Position numbers and translations under genes: made by a program
Shown: one piece after another, positions 19,548-29,066 of the stretch
Layout: every line of letters starts with the position of its first letter
Position numbering within the stretch: the first letter of the stretch is position 1
Assembly: GCA_018818285.1 (NCBI GenBank)
Contig: JAHIRT010000063.1
Coordinates: forward strand, 1 to 33,796
Direction: 5' to 3'
Length of the DNA stretch: 33,796 bases
DNA from: Nanobdellota archaeon
GTDB lineage: Archaea; Nanobdellota; Nanobdellia; Pacearchaeales; GW2011-AR1
Notes under the pieces: model-generated
Seen by the model: only the letters and a program-made list of their open reading frames with translations
Told to the model about the DNA's origin: nothing
Databases searched by the model: none

Positions 19548-21065
19548 TTACCCCTCAATTCTCTTTAATATTTCTGCAAAAGCAGGGCGTGTTATTAAAA
19601 CACCTGTTGTAATTCCAATTATAGTTGTTATTGCAAATCCTCTTAATAATCCTGCCCCTACCCAGTAAAGAGGAATTAATGCTGCAAGAGAAGTGAAATA
19701 AGCTCCAACAATAATAAACAAAGCTCTCTTTATTCTTTCTGTTATGCCTGCCTGTGTTTTTGAGCGGGATTCATCTATAAGAATAATCTGCTGGTCAACT
19801 CCTGTTCCTATAACAACAAGTATTCCTGCAATACTTGCTAAATCAAGATTCCATTTGATAAGTGAAGCAAATCCTAAAATTATAAATATCTCAGAAAAAC
19901 TTGTAAGTAAAATAGCTATTGAAGATTTGAAATTTCTGTATCTTATAAAGACAATTAATGCAACAGCAAGTAAAGATGAGAGACCTGCAAGCAAAAGGTA
20001 ATTTATGAATTTTTGTCCTAATATTGGGGAAATTGTGTCAAGTTTGACTATCTCTAATTTATATGGAAGGCTTCCAGTGATTAAAATTGTTTGAAGTTTG
20101 TGCATATTTTCTTTGGCATTATTAAATGCCTGCTCTGTTGTGCTTCCAAAACCAGAACCAGAAACAGCTATTTGAGTTGTTATTCTTCCTTTTAAATCCT
20201 CTGAAATAAACAAAGAGTCTACAAGAACATCATCAAGATAAAGGTCTAATTTTTTTTCAAGATATCTTCCCTGCTCAGTTATATTAACACCAAGTTCTGA
20301 AGTTATGTTCGCATGTCTTTTAGCTGCTGACTCACTTAAATAAACAACAAAAGAAAATCTGCATGCTTCTCCTTCTTGAGTTTGAAAACAGGATTCTATT
20401 CTTGAGCAAGTTGCATCATTTCTGCAAACTCCTCCTATGTCTTCTTTTCCTCCTGAAAAAACAGTTTGATTTCCTATTTTTGCATCAAATTTTCCTTGTT
20501 TTCCTATAAGTTCTTTTAAGTCTGTGGGAGTTGCTCCTGCTATTTCAACAAGCATAAAATTATTTCCTTCTAAATCTTTTACTGGACGAATGCTTATATC
20601 TGAAATTCCATAAACATTAAATCTTTCTTGTGTTATAGCAATTAAGTCTGATATTTCTGATGCTGAAACAGATATATTAGATGGTTGGATTAATGCTCTT
20701 GCACCTCCACTTAAATCTAATCCTGTTTTTATTTTTGTTCTTGGTATTTGGGCAACAGTAATTTCAGGAGTTTTATCAGTATATAATATAATTTCTCCTT
20801 CATCTGTTAGAAATAAAACTTTTTTAAAAGAACTGCTGTCTTGGGAGAATATCTCGCTTATTGCATTATTATAATCTTGTATTGTTTTGATTTCCTGAGA
20901 ATCTATTTTTTCAATTATCATTCCTTGTTTTAATCCTTGTTCTAAAGCAGATGAGTTTTTTTCTATTGTTTTGATTATTATCCCTGATTTAAATGATGGA
21001 GATATTGCTAACAAAGACAGAAAAAGAAAAAATATTAAAACCCAAAGTTTAAAACCAATTTTCAT
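19548..21065 (-). CDS. secD: protein-export membrane protein SecD
   Basis: KTGLDLSGGARALIQP, PDZ-like insert, RND-type TM block GTGVDQQIILIDE. Confidence 0.93.
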   Translation of the reverse strand: MKIGFKLWVLIFFLFLSLLAISPSFKSGIIIKTIEKNSSALEQGLKQGMIIEKIDSQEIKTIQDYNNAISEIFSQDSSSFKKVLFLTDEGEIILYTDKTPEITVAQIPRTKIKTGLDLSGGARALIQPSNISVSASEISDLIAITQERFNVYGISDISIRPVKDLEGNNFMLVEIAGATPTDLKELIGKQGKFDAKIGNQTVFSGGKEDIGGVCRNDATCSRIESCFQTQEGEACRFSFVVYLSESAAKRHANITSELGVNITEQGRYLEKKLDLYLDDVLVDSLFISEDLKGRITTQIAVSGSGFGSTTEQAFNNAKENMHKLQTILITGSLPYKLEIVKLDTISPILGQKFINYLLLAGLSSLLAVALIVFIRYRNFKSSIAILLTSFSEIFIILGFASLIKWNLDLASIAGILVVIGTGVDQQIILIDESRSKTQAGITERIKRALFIIVGAYFTSLAALIPLYWVGAGLLRGFAITTIIGITTGVLITRPAFAEILKRIEG

Positions 21066-21952
21066 TCTATTCCTCTTTTCTCAGCATACCATTTAAGTAT
21101 TCCAAGATTTGCAATCCATGTGTTTATTAAATCAAATGAAAGTCCAATAACTAAGATTGTAAAAATCTGTGAAAGTGTATTTGAAAAAGAAATGACGATT
21201 ATAAGTGAAATTGAGACAGCTACCAAAGATGTTAAAGTCATTGTGAGCCCTGTTTTAAATGCTTCAAAAATTCTTGAATTAAGTGAGTTTTCTTTTCTTT
21301 TTAAAATTCTTGTTGTTAAAAGAATATCTGAATCAACAGAATAACCAATAAGCATCAAGAATGCAATAATTCCTGCAGCAGAGAGTTTTATTCCAAGAAA
21401 ATTAACAAGAGCCAAAGACATGCAAATATCAGCGAGGGCTGACAGAATTACTGCAAGACTTGGAACAAAGGTTCTGAAAATAAAAAAAACTACTAAAGAC
21501 ATTAATATAAATGCAATAATAATCGCTGTTCTTAATTGTTTGTAAAATCCCTGCCCCATGCTACTTCCTGTAAATTCTATTGTTGAGTTTTTTTCATTTA
21601 AATTAAATCCAAGATAGTCTTCTAAAACTTTTTTAACATTTTCAGGTTCATCTGAAACTTCCACAATAAATGCTTCTTGCTGTCCTGTTTTTAAATTAGA
21701 AATTTCTCTTACATTAAAATCCTGAAATTTTTCAGATAAAAATACTTTCAGTTCATCTAAATTTGTCTGAGAAAAAACAGTTATTGAAGTTCCGCCTTTA
21801 AGGCTCACATCTCTGTTAATTATATCTCCTGTTTTTTGATAAAAAATAAATAAAGAAATTAAAGAAATTAATAGTAAGATTGCTGGTATTACTAATAAGA
21901 TTTTGTAATATTTATCATGCCAGTTTTTATTTTTAATTTGTTCTTGTTCCAT
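21062..21952 (-). CDS. secF: protein-export membrane protein SecF
   Basis: DVSLKGGTSITVF, ADICMSLALVNFLG, MLIGYSVDSDILLTTRIL. Lies upstream of secD. Confidence 0.92.
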   Translation of the reverse strand: MEQEQIKNKNWHDKYYKILLVIPAILLLISLISLFIFYQKTGDIINRDVSLKGGTSITVFSQTNLDELKVFLSEKFQDFNVREISNLKTGQQEAFIVEVSDEPENVKKVLEDYLGFNLNEKNSTIEFTGSSMGQGFYKQLRTAIIIAFILMSLVVFFIFRTFVPSLAVILSALADICMSLALVNFLGIKLSAAGIIAFLMLIGYSVDSDILLTTRILKRKENSLNSRIFEAFKTGLTMTLTSLVAVSISLIIVISFSNTLSQIFTILVIGLSFDLINTWIANLGILKWYAEKRGIE

Positions 21953-21953
21953 T

Positions 21954-22238
21954 TTATGTCCTTAAAGTTATTTTTCTTCCATAAAGCATGTTTATTGGAA
22001 GGTGGTGATTTTTACAAAATCCAGAAATTTTCCCCCAAAGTTCTTTTGTTGTTTGATAATCTCTTTTTCTTAAGACTTCTGCTTCTTCAGGAATTGTTTG
22101 ATATTTTTTTAAATTATATCCAAGTAGTGTTAAAGGCATTCTAAATGCTTCTATCAGATTCCCATATTGAAATACTAAAGAGCTATTATCAAGCCTGATT
22201 TCTAAATCTTTTCCTTTTATTAAATTTTCTTCTTGCAT
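21954..22238 (-). CDS. conserved-looking hypothetical protein (94 aa)
   Basis: Intact ORF directly upstream of secF (1-nt gap). Confidence 0.5.
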   Translation of the reverse strand: MQEENLIKGKDLEIRLDNSSLVFQYGNLIEAFRMPLTLLGYNLKKYQTIPEEAEVLRKRDYQTTKELWGKISGFCKNHHLPINMLYGRKITLRT

Positions 22239-22303
22239 TTTAATTTGTTTTTGTGGTTAATGTGCGTCTGATTTCCTGATTTAATCTTCTTTGTTAAATC
22301 AAA

Positions 22304-22375
22304 TGCGTCGGCCGGGAATTGAACCCGGATCAACTGGTTGGAAACCAGTTATACGAACCATTATACTACCAACGC
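22304..22375 (-). tRNA. tRNA-Gly(TCC)
   Basis: Minus: GCGTTGG…ACTGG TTTCCAA CCAGT…GGTTCAATTCC…CCGACGC; cloverleaf folds by hand. Confidence 0.92.
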
Positions 22376-22413
22376 TTAATAATATATAAAGAATGTGTTT
22401 TAAAAGTTTGTGA

Positions 22414-22488
22414 TGCACCTGAGAGGACTTGAACCTCTGACCCCTTGCTTAGGAGGCAAGTGCTCTATCCAAACTGAGCTACAGGTGC
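22414..22488 (-). tRNA. tRNA-Arg(CCT)
   Basis: Minus: GCACCTG TAGCTC…CTTGC CTCCTAA GCAAG…AGGTTCAAGTCCT…CAGGTGC. Confidence 0.92.
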
Positions 22489-22520
22489 ATTTAATAATTA
22501 GAAAAAACTAAGTTAAAAAA

Positions 22521-23033
22521 TTATCTTTTTAAAAACCTTGAAAATAAACTTTTCTTTTTTGGTTTTTCATATCTTGGTTTCAAATAAATAATTTGCAAAC
22601 CATAAGCTTGAGCTGATTTTGCTTGCACTAAATCTGAAGTGACTAAAACAGCTCTAAATTTTAAAGCTACTTCTCTTATTAAAGCATCTATTTCTCCTGA
22701 TTTTGCATATCTAATTTGCATTTCATTTGGCCTTTTTCCTTGAAAGGAAATTTTTATTCCTTGTATTTTGTGCATTTTAGATACTTGTTCTAAACCAATA
22801 AAACCTTCTTCTTTTCCTTTATTTGCGAGATTTTCAAGTTCTGCCATAACTGCATTAGGTATTATAATTTTGCCTCTAACCCCTTTTTTTATTAAAAAAG
22901 GGAAAAATTTGTTGATTATAGTTGAGGTGTCTATTACATAACTCTGAATTTTTCTTGATATTTTTCTATTCAAAGTTTTTCTTGCTCTTGATTTTATTTT
23001 TTGAGATATTGTTCTTTTAATTCTTTTTACCAT
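22521..23033 (-). CDS. stand-alone PIN-domain protein with basic N-terminal extension
   Basis: SYVIDTSTIINKF, IIIPNAVMAELENLAN, GEIDALIREVALKFRAVLVTSDLVQAK. Confidence 0.8.
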   Translation of the reverse strand: MVKRIKRTISQKIKSRARKTLNRKISRKIQSYVIDTSTIINKFFPFLIKKGVRGKIIIPNAVMAELENLANKGKEEGFIGLEQVSKMHKIQGIKISFQGKRPNEMQIRYAKSGEIDALIREVALKFRAVLVTSDLVQAKSAQAYGLQIIYLKPRYEKPKKKSLFSRFLKR

Positions 23034-23115
23034 CTTTAATATTAGAATTGCTGTTTTTTAATTGTTTTGCTATAATTTTGATTAATGCTATTTCACTTTG
23101 TTCAATAGCAAACAA

Positions 23116-23199
23116 TGCGGGAGAAAGGATTTGAACCTTTGTAGGCACTGAGCCAATGGATCTTGAGTCCATCCCGTTTGACCACTCCGGCACTCCCGC
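23116..23199 (-). tRNA. tRNA-Leu(CAA)
   Basis: Minus: GCGGGAG…ATGGA CTCAAGA TCCAT, long variable arm, GGTTCAAATCC, CTCCCGC. Confidence 0.93.
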
Positions 23200-23242
23200 C
23201 GAATAACTTATAATTAATATACAAGAACACCATAATTAAACT

Positions 23243-24004
23243 TTACTTTAATTGATTTAAATTATTTTTTATAATTTTCACTGCTTGATAAAAAATTTCT
23301 TCGGCTGGAATTTGCCCCCAAGATTCAATAAAAAAAGCAATCTCTTTTCCAGGAATTATTTTTATGCAGTTTTTTCCATGTTTTTTGCATTCTTCAACAC
23401 AAGATTCACACAAATCACATTTGTATTTATCAATAAATTCAATTTTATTTTTATTAATTTTTAATATTTTTTGAGGGCATGCTTCCACACATTCTTTGCA
23501 CGAGTCACAATTTGAGTCTGTTTCAATTTCAGCAACATTTCTGTAATAAACTAATCCTGGAGAAAATTTTGTATGTTCTTTTCCTGTTCCGATTTTTGCA
23601 GTTGCTATTAATTCAAGTTCTTGGTTTTGGACAAGATTTACAATAGGAATTTCAGCATAAACTGCCTCTGTTTTTCCTTTCATACTTTTTGAATAAACAA
23701 CGCAAGGCCCCTTTTCACATATTTTTAATTGAATACTGCATTTACTACAACCCTTTCCCTTACAACTGCATTTTTCTCTAATAATCATATCTTTTGGAGT
23801 TTTTAATGGAATTAAGCCTAATCTCAAGGCAAGAACTTCATCATATAAAACAGAATCATTTTTAATAAATTCAATTTCATCTATAGCAAGAATTGGAATT
23901 TCAGATGCACTTCTTCTTATTGCATTGGCTAAACTTTCACTAATTTCTTCAACAAATTCAACTTTTTCTGGTGTTTTTTTTGTGGTTTTCATTTTATTAT
24001 CCAA
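23243..24004 (-). CDS. rpoD: DNA-directed RNA polymerase subunit D with two ferredoxin-like 4Fe-4S motifs
   Basis: RRSASEIPILAIDEIEF, LRLGLIPL, CDSCKECVEACP and CDLCESCVEEC. Confidence 0.95.
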   Translation of the reverse strand: MDNKMKTTKKTPEKVEFVEEISESLANAIRRSASEIPILAIDEIEFIKNDSVLYDEVLALRLGLIPLKTPKDMIIREKCSCKGKGCSKCSIQLKICEKGPCVVYSKSMKGKTEAVYAEIPIVNLVQNQELELIATAKIGTGKEHTKFSPGLVYYRNVAEIETDSNCDSCKECVEACPQKILKINKNKIEFIDKYKCDLCESCVEECKKHGKNCIKIIPGKEIAFFIESWGQIPAEEIFYQAVKIIKNNLNQLK

Positions 24005-24022
24005 CAGATTTAGTTTAAAAAT

Positions 24023-24406
24023 CTATACTCTCCTCCCCCTTCTTCCACCTTTTACTTTAGGCCCACCTCTCGGAATTTTTGTAACATCAATTATGCTTAT
24101 TATTTTAAGTCCTTGTTTTCCAAGGGTTTTTATTGCAGCATGTGCTCCTGGTCCCGGAGACGTATTTCCTGTTTTTGCTTTAACTCTAACATACAAACTT
24201 TTAATTCCTACACTCTGTGCAACTTCTGCAGCTTTTTTTGCAACAAACATGGCAACAGTAGGATTTGCCCTTAACCTTGATTGTTTTGTCATCATTCCTC
24301 CAGAAACTCTTGATATCGTACTCCCAGATAAGTCTGTTATATGAACAATTGTATTATTAAATGAAGTAAAAATATGTGCTATTCCCTCTCTTTCTTCTTT
24401 AATCAT
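24023..24406 (-). CDS. rps11: 30S ribosomal protein S11
   Basis: IAHIFTSFNNTIVHITDLSG…GPGAHAAIKTL…PRGGPKVKGGRRGRRV. Confidence 0.97.
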   Translation of the reverse strand: MIKEEREGIAHIFTSFNNTIVHITDLSGSTISRVSGGMMTKQSRLRANPTVAMFVAKKAAEVAQSVGIKSLYVRVKAKTGNTSPGPGAHAAIKTLGKQGLKIISIIDVTKIPRGGPKVKGGRRGRRV

Positions 24407-24905
24407 TTTTATTTTCCTTTAATTTTAATTCTTTTTTTTCTATAATTTTTTTGATTTGAGGTTTATTAACTTTAATTTTATCTTCTTCATCAACATTAAC
24501 AACATAACTTGGAACATTCACTATACTACCATTTATTGTTACATGTTTATGTGCTATCAATTGCCTTGCTTCTTTTAATTTTGCTAATTTTTTTGAAACA
24601 ATCATGCTTTGAAGCCTTCTTTTTAACCAATCTTCTTTTTTTAAATCTAAAACATCTGCTGTTTTTTCTACTTTAAATCCCATTTTATTTAGTTTATTAA
24701 AAAGGATATCTTGTTTTTCTTTACTTGCTGTAACAAGATTCTTTGCTTGATTTCTTATTCTTTCAATTGATGCTTCAGCTTTCCATAACTCTTTTTTATT
24801 TTTTAGACCATATTGTTTTTTTAATTCTTTTTCTTCATCTATTCTTAATTTATCAAATAATTTTCTTGGCCTGCTGTATCTTTTTTTCTTTCTTATCCAT
24901 GTCAT
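24399..24905 (-). CDS. rps4: 30S ribosomal protein S4
   Basis: YSRPRKLFDKLRIDEEKEL…RRLQSMIVSKKLAKLKEARQLIAHKHVTINGSIVNVPSY. Confidence 0.97.
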   Translation of the reverse strand: MTWIRKKKRYSRPRKLFDKLRIDEEKELKKQYGLKNKKELWKAEASIERIRNQAKNLVTASKEKQDILFNKLNKMGFKVEKTADVLDLKKEDWLKRRLQSMIVSKKLAKLKEARQLIAHKHVTINGSIVNVPSYVVNVDEEDKIKVNKPQIKKIIEKKELKLKENKND

Positions 24906-24906
24906 T

Positions 24907-25377
24907 TTAACTTCCCTTATTTTTTACTTTTTTAGCTGAAACACCAAGTGTTTTATTTTTTCTAAAGTGACTCTTTGTTCTTTGCCCTCTTACAGGCCTT
25001 CCTGTTATGTGCCTTACTCCCTTATAACTTTTAATTTTCTTCATTCTTTTAATATCAAACTCTTCTTTTAATTCAAGTTCAGTTCCAATTAAATGCTCAC
25101 TTTTTCCACTCTCAAAATCTTTTCTTCTATTTAATACAAATTCAGGAATATCTGAACTTTTTATAAACTTGGAAATATCCTCTATTTCTTTTTTACTTAG
25201 TTCTGAAATTTTTTTGTTCTTGTCTATTTTCAATTTATTGCAAATAGCATTAGAAAGACTCCATGAAATCCCCCTTATTCTTGTAATCCCAGAATAAATA
25301 TTTTTATTTCCAGGGATATCTGTAGACAAAATTCTTATTATGCTCTCTCCTAAATGGATTTCTTTTTTATCTTTCAT
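24907..25377 (-). CDS. rps13: 30S ribosomal protein S13
   Basis: IIRILSTDIPGNKNIYSGITRIRGIS…SYKGVRHITGRPVRGQRTKSHFRKN. Confidence 0.97.
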   Translation of the reverse strand: MKDKKEIHLGESIIRILSTDIPGNKNIYSGITRIRGISWSLSNAICNKLKIDKNKKISELSKKEIEDISKFIKSSDIPEFVLNRRKDFESGKSEHLIGTELELKEEFDIKRMKKIKSYKGVRHITGRPVRGQRTKSHFRKNKTLGVSAKKVKNKGS

Positions 25378-25384
25378 TTTCTTA

Positions 25385-25406
25385 AAAATTTCCTGTTTTC
25401 ATTTTA
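25385..25406. repeat. 22-nt perfect direct repeat, copy 1 (AAAATTTCCTGTTTTCATTTTA)
   Basis: Identical to 25468..25489. Confidence 0.85.
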
Positions 25407-25467
25407 TTAAAAATACTCTTATCAAGGCAACCTCTTTTGTTGGGCGGTGGTGCATTTTTGATTTTTG

Positions 25468-25489
25468 AAAATTTCCTGTTTTCATTTTA
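25468..25489. repeat. 22-nt perfect direct repeat, copy 2, overlapping the DUF655 stop codon
   Basis: Identical to 25385..25406. Confidence 0.85.
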
Positions 25490-26015
25490 CAAATAAATTA
25501 TGCCTTTTTATTTCTGTAAATTCTTCCATAATTCTCTTTTCTACTGCTTTTTTTGGATCAGGTAAACTCGGGATTCTTTTTTTTATCTCATCAAAACTTT
25601 CAAAAGGTTTTTCTTCCCTTTCCTTTAGAATTTCACTTGTATGTTTTTTACCAAATCCAGGAAGTAGTTCCAATTGATGCACTCTCATATTTACTGCCTC
25701 AGCTTTATTAAAAAAATCAACAAATTCAGATTCTCTTTCATTAACTATTTGTTTTATAAAATCTTCTAAATAAATTTTTGCATTTTCAGTTAATTTTTCT
25801 TTTGGTAATCTTCCTAAGATATAATATACTTCTTCTCTTTTACCTTCTCCAATATAAACTCTTTGCTTAGGTTCTAAAGTTATTCCTCTTCGTGGAACAA
25901 GTTCTAGAAGTGTTAATTTTTCTCCAACAGCCTGAGCTATAGGATTCATTTTTCCTTCTAAAGGATCTCCATAAGGCAGATAATCTAAGATCATTGCATA
26001 TTCTTCTTTTTCCAT
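25482..26015 (-). CDS. DUF655 family (helix-hairpin-helix putative nucleic-acid-binding protein)
   Basis: MILDYLPYGDP, HQLELLPGFGKKHTSEILKERE; sits in the conserved L21e-rpoF-DUF655 order. Confidence 0.88.
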   Translation of the reverse strand: MEKEEYAMILDYLPYGDPLEGKMNPIAQAVGEKLTLLELVPRRGITLEPKQRVYIGEGKREEVYYILGRLPKEKLTENAKIYLEDFIKQIVNERESEFVDFFNKAEAVNMRVHQLELLPGFGKKHTSEILKEREEKPFESFDEIKKRIPSLPDPKKAVEKRIMEEFTEIKRHNLFVK

Positions 26016-26020
26016 TTTTT

Positions 26021-26323
26021 TTATATATGCTTTTTAATTGTATCAAGCAATTTATTAATTTCATCTTCATTTAAACTAACATCTACAAAAATTTTATTTA
26101 AATCTGAAGAATCTTGAGGCAATAAATCAATTATTTTAACAATATGTTCTTTCTTAACCTTTAAAATTTGAAGCTCTTCAATTTGTTTTCGCATTTCTTC
26201 AGATTTTTCTTTGCTTAATTTTGTGATTTTTGCCAAAAATACCTTTAATTCGGCGTTTTCTTTTGTAGCATCCACTATATCTTTTGTTTCTGTTAAACTC
26301 AATAATTTCATTTCATTTATCAT
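26021..26323 (-). CDS. rpoF: DNA-directed RNA polymerase subunit F (Rpb4-like)
   Basis: LLSLTETKDIVD…KVKKEHIVKIIDLLPQDSSDLNKIF; 4-nt overlap with L21e. Confidence 0.85.
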   Translation of the reverse strand: MINEMKLLSLTETKDIVDATKENAELKVFLAKITKLSKEKSEEMRKQIEELQILKVKKEHIVKIIDLLPQDSSDLNKIFVDVSLNEDEINKLLDTIKKHI

Positions 26324-26568
26324 AGTTTTTTCAAATGATTTGGTTTAATTATAAACAATCTTTCCTTGTTTGAAACACTTATTTTTACTATATAAGCCTT
26401 TCCTTGTTTTCCATCAATGATTCCTGTTTCTCCCTGAATTCTTTCTGGGAAATTTCCTTCTTCAGAAAGGTCCCTTATTACAGCAACCCGGTCTCCATTA
26501 TTTAATTCTTGGAAAATTCTTCCTAACTTTAATTTTCCTTTTTCTCTTATTTTTTTGCTTTTTGCCAT
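26320..26568 (-). CDS. rpl21e: 50S ribosomal protein L21e
   Basis: GDRVAVIRD…RIQGETGIIDGKQGKAYIVKI…KERLFIIKPNHLKKL. Confidence 0.92.
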   Translation of the reverse strand: MAKSKKIREKGKLKLGRIFQELNNGDRVAVIRDLSEEGNFPERIQGETGIIDGKQGKAYIVKISVSNKERLFIIKPNHLKKL

Positions 26569-26672
26569 TTTTGATTTATATAGTTATAACTAATACTCCT
26601 CTTCAGTATTCATTTCCTAAGTAATTTTTATGCTTTATAAGCTTTTTGTAATTAATTTGCAAATAGAAATAT

Positions 26673-26888
26673 TTATGGTTCTTCTTTATTTTGACATACA
26701 TTCCCCTGATTTATATCTCCCCTTTCCTTTGCTTTAGTCATGTTTTCAATAATCGCATTCAGCATTTTTTCACTAAATGCTTTTTTTCCACAAGAAGAGC
26801 AAAAATCAATTACACTTTCATCTGGAATTTCACAACCACAATAAATGCATTTTTTCATAGATTTTTCCTCTTTTTTCTTAGAATACAT
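26673..26888 (-). CDS. small zinc-ribbon protein
   Basis: CIYCGCEIPDES…FCSSCGKK. Confidence 0.6.
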   Translation of the reverse strand: MYSKKKEEKSMKKCIYCGCEIPDESVIDFCSSCGKKAFSEKMLNAIIENMTKAKERGDINQGNVCQNKEEP

Positions 26889-26923
26889 TTTGAGATTAAA
26901 TTAGTTTTTAAATCTTTTCTTAA

Positions 26924-28150
26924 TCATTCATACCTCAAAGCATCTGCAGGTTTTAATTTGCTTGCCTGAAAAGCAGGAAGTGTTCCAGCAATACAACCAA
27001 CAATAAAACTAAATCCCAAAACAAAAAAAATCATAGTTGGCTCAAAAATTATTTTTAAAAGAGTTATTCCATAAAAATTAACCACAACATATTCCACTGT
27101 TTTGCTGATGCCCATTCCTAAAATCAAACCAATCAAACCACCAATAAACCCAATTAATCCCGACTCAATTAAGAATATAAATAATATATCTGAGTTTTTT
27201 GCTCCAACAGCTTTCATTGTTCCTATTTCCTTTGTTCTTTCTAAAACAGATGTATACATTGTGTTCATAATTCCAATTCCTCCAACTAAAAGAGAAATTG
27301 CTGCAATTCCAATAAAAACCGCCTGAACTACACCTAAAATATTTCCAAAAGTCTCAAGCAGCTGTTCAGATGTTGAAACAGAAAAACTTTCCTCACCTTC
27401 TTTTTCATCTCTGTCTTTCCTCATCTTTGTTTCAATTCTTTTTGCTGTTTCTTCTGCTTTTCCTTTTTCTGTTTGAACATAAATCATTGAAACTTTATCC
27501 GGTTCATTTGTTATTTCTCTTAAAATATCATTTGGAACATAGATTGACTTGTCATCTTGAGGATTTCCAATTGACTTTAAAATTCCAATAATTTTAAATT
27601 CCTCTTTATCAATCTCAACTTTGCTTCCAATATCAATTTCTTTTTTATAAATCTCATTAAATCTTGAGCCCACAACTGCAACATATTTATCACTTTCTTT
27701 TAATTGTCTTCCTTTGTCTATTTTAAATGAAGAAAGATGCCCAAATAATTTGTCTATATCTCCTGGTTCCATTCCATAAAGAAATAATCCCTCAGTTTCT
27801 TTTCCAAATTTAATTTGAGTGGGGTACATAATCATAGCAGATGCAATATCAACTCCACTTATTTTATTGATTAAATCAACATCTTTTTGTGTAAGGGGTT
27901 TTTCACTTATTGAAGAAGCTATTGGGCTCACAACTGAGCCTGCCTTGCCCATAATCATGATTATGTTTGTTCCAACCTGCTCAAATTGTTCATTAATGTA
28001 GTTTTCTAAGCCCTGCCCAAGAGTTATAAAAGCAACTATTGAAGCTATTCCAATAAAAATTCCAAGAATAGTAAGCCAGCTTCTCAGCTTTCTTCTTCTA
28101 AGATTATTAAATGCAAGAAAAAAATAATGATTCATTCTAACCTCTCTCAC
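26924..28150 (-). CDS. ABC transporter permease, MacB/FtsX-like
   Basis: NLRRRKLRSWLTILGIFIGIASIVA; periplasmic-type domain; VLERTKEIGTMKAVGAKNSDI. Confidence 0.92.
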   Translation of the reverse strand: MREVRMNHYFFLAFNNLRRRKLRSWLTILGIFIGIASIVAFITLGQGLENYINEQFEQVGTNIIMIMGKAGSVVSPIASSISEKPLTQKDVDLINKISGVDIASAMIMYPTQIKFGKETEGLFLYGMEPGDIDKLFGHLSSFKIDKGRQLKESDKYVAVVGSRFNEIYKKEIDIGSKVEIDKEEFKIIGILKSIGNPQDDKSIYVPNDILREITNEPDKVSMIYVQTEKGKAEETAKRIETKMRKDRDEKEGEESFSVSTSEQLLETFGNILGVVQAVFIGIAAISLLVGGIGIMNTMYTSVLERTKEIGTMKAVGAKNSDILFIFLIESGLIGFIGGLIGLILGMGISKTVEYVVVNFYGITLLKIIFEPTMIFFVLGFSFIVGCIAGTLPAFQASKLKPADALRYE

Positions 28151-28979
28151 TTACCCTTAACTTTTTCTTTCTTTTAAGCTTTCTCCACATCCACCACAAA
28201 ATCAATAAAACAAAAATTACACCTGCATATGTTGGTGTATTGCTCTTTTTTATTATCCCTAATTCAATTGCTTTTTCTGTTGTATAAATATTTATTGGCA
28301 AATCAATATTTTCTATTTTTTCTTGATTGTCAAAATCTCTGTATTTGATTACTGAACTAAATCTTGCATTTTTATTATTAAATATAACATCAAAAGAAGC
28401 TGTATCTGAATCATCAGAACCAATAGTTCCAATATACACTTTTTGCTCAGAGAGCAAAACATATCCAAAAGGAGAAACTTCTACTGAAACAAATTTTGCA
28501 TCAGCAAAACCAACATTAACTATCTTCAATAAAATTTTGCCATTGTTTCCAACAACATTATTTTCTGTATTTAATGTAACAATTAATTCTGCTTTTCCTT
28601 TTATGATTATTCCAATTGTTCCAGTTTTATCTGTTCCATCCTTGTAACTAATTTTATATGGAATTTGATAATCTCCTGGACTTGCATCATTTCCAGCTTT
28701 AATTCTAAAATTAAAGTCTTTTGTTTTATCTTCTCTTATTTCATCAAAATTTTTTTCAGAACCACCTACAGGTGTAAAAACAGAGTTAGTAAAATCTAAA
28801 TTAAAAGAAACTTCTTCAATATCTTCTTCAAGAGTATTTTTGACTGATATAGTTAAATCTGTTTCTTGTCCAGGAAATAATTCTCCATAATTCACATCAC
28901 TTACAACTAAAGCTGACACTAAAACTAAATTTAAAATTAAGATTAATACAAAACTTCCCATAAATATTTGTGTTTTCAT
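28137..28979 (-). CDS. secreted, membrane-anchored beta-domain protein (COG1361/CARDB-like)
   Basis: N-terminal signal, Ig/CARDB-like repeats (LFPGQETDLTISVKN…), C-terminal TM followed by RKLKRKKK. Confidence 0.75.
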   Translation of the reverse strand: MKTQIFMGSFVLILILNLVLVSALVVSDVNYGELFPGQETDLTISVKNTLEEDIEEVSFNLDFTNSVFTPVGGSEKNFDEIREDKTKDFNFRIKAGNDASPGDYQIPYKISYKDGTDKTGTIGIIIKGKAELIVTLNTENNVVGNNGKILLKIVNVGFADAKFVSVEVSPFGYVLLSEQKVYIGTIGSDDSDTASFDVIFNNKNARFSSVIKYRDFDNQEKIENIDLPINIYTTEKAIELGIIKKSNTPTYAGVIFVLLILWWMWRKLKRKKKLRVSERG

Positions 28980-29066
28980 TTTAATTTATTTATCTCATCT
29001 TTTATAAATGTTTCTATTATTAAATGAACACAAAATTATAATCTCTGAAACAACTCAGAAATTCAC

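Noticed and set aside
22521-23033. PIN protein as a VapC toxin
   Set aside because: No antitoxin-like ORF adjacent, and it carries a long basic N-terminal extension atypical of VapC.
23925-24344. Plus-strand 139-aa ORF
   Set aside because: Antisense to S11 and the rpoD N-terminus.
25867-26070. Minus-strand 67-aa ORF
   Set aside because: Alternative frame across the RpoF/DUF655 junction; Arg/Ser-rich shadow.
28327-28647. Plus-strand 106-aa ORF
   Set aside because: Antisense to the COG1361-like protein.
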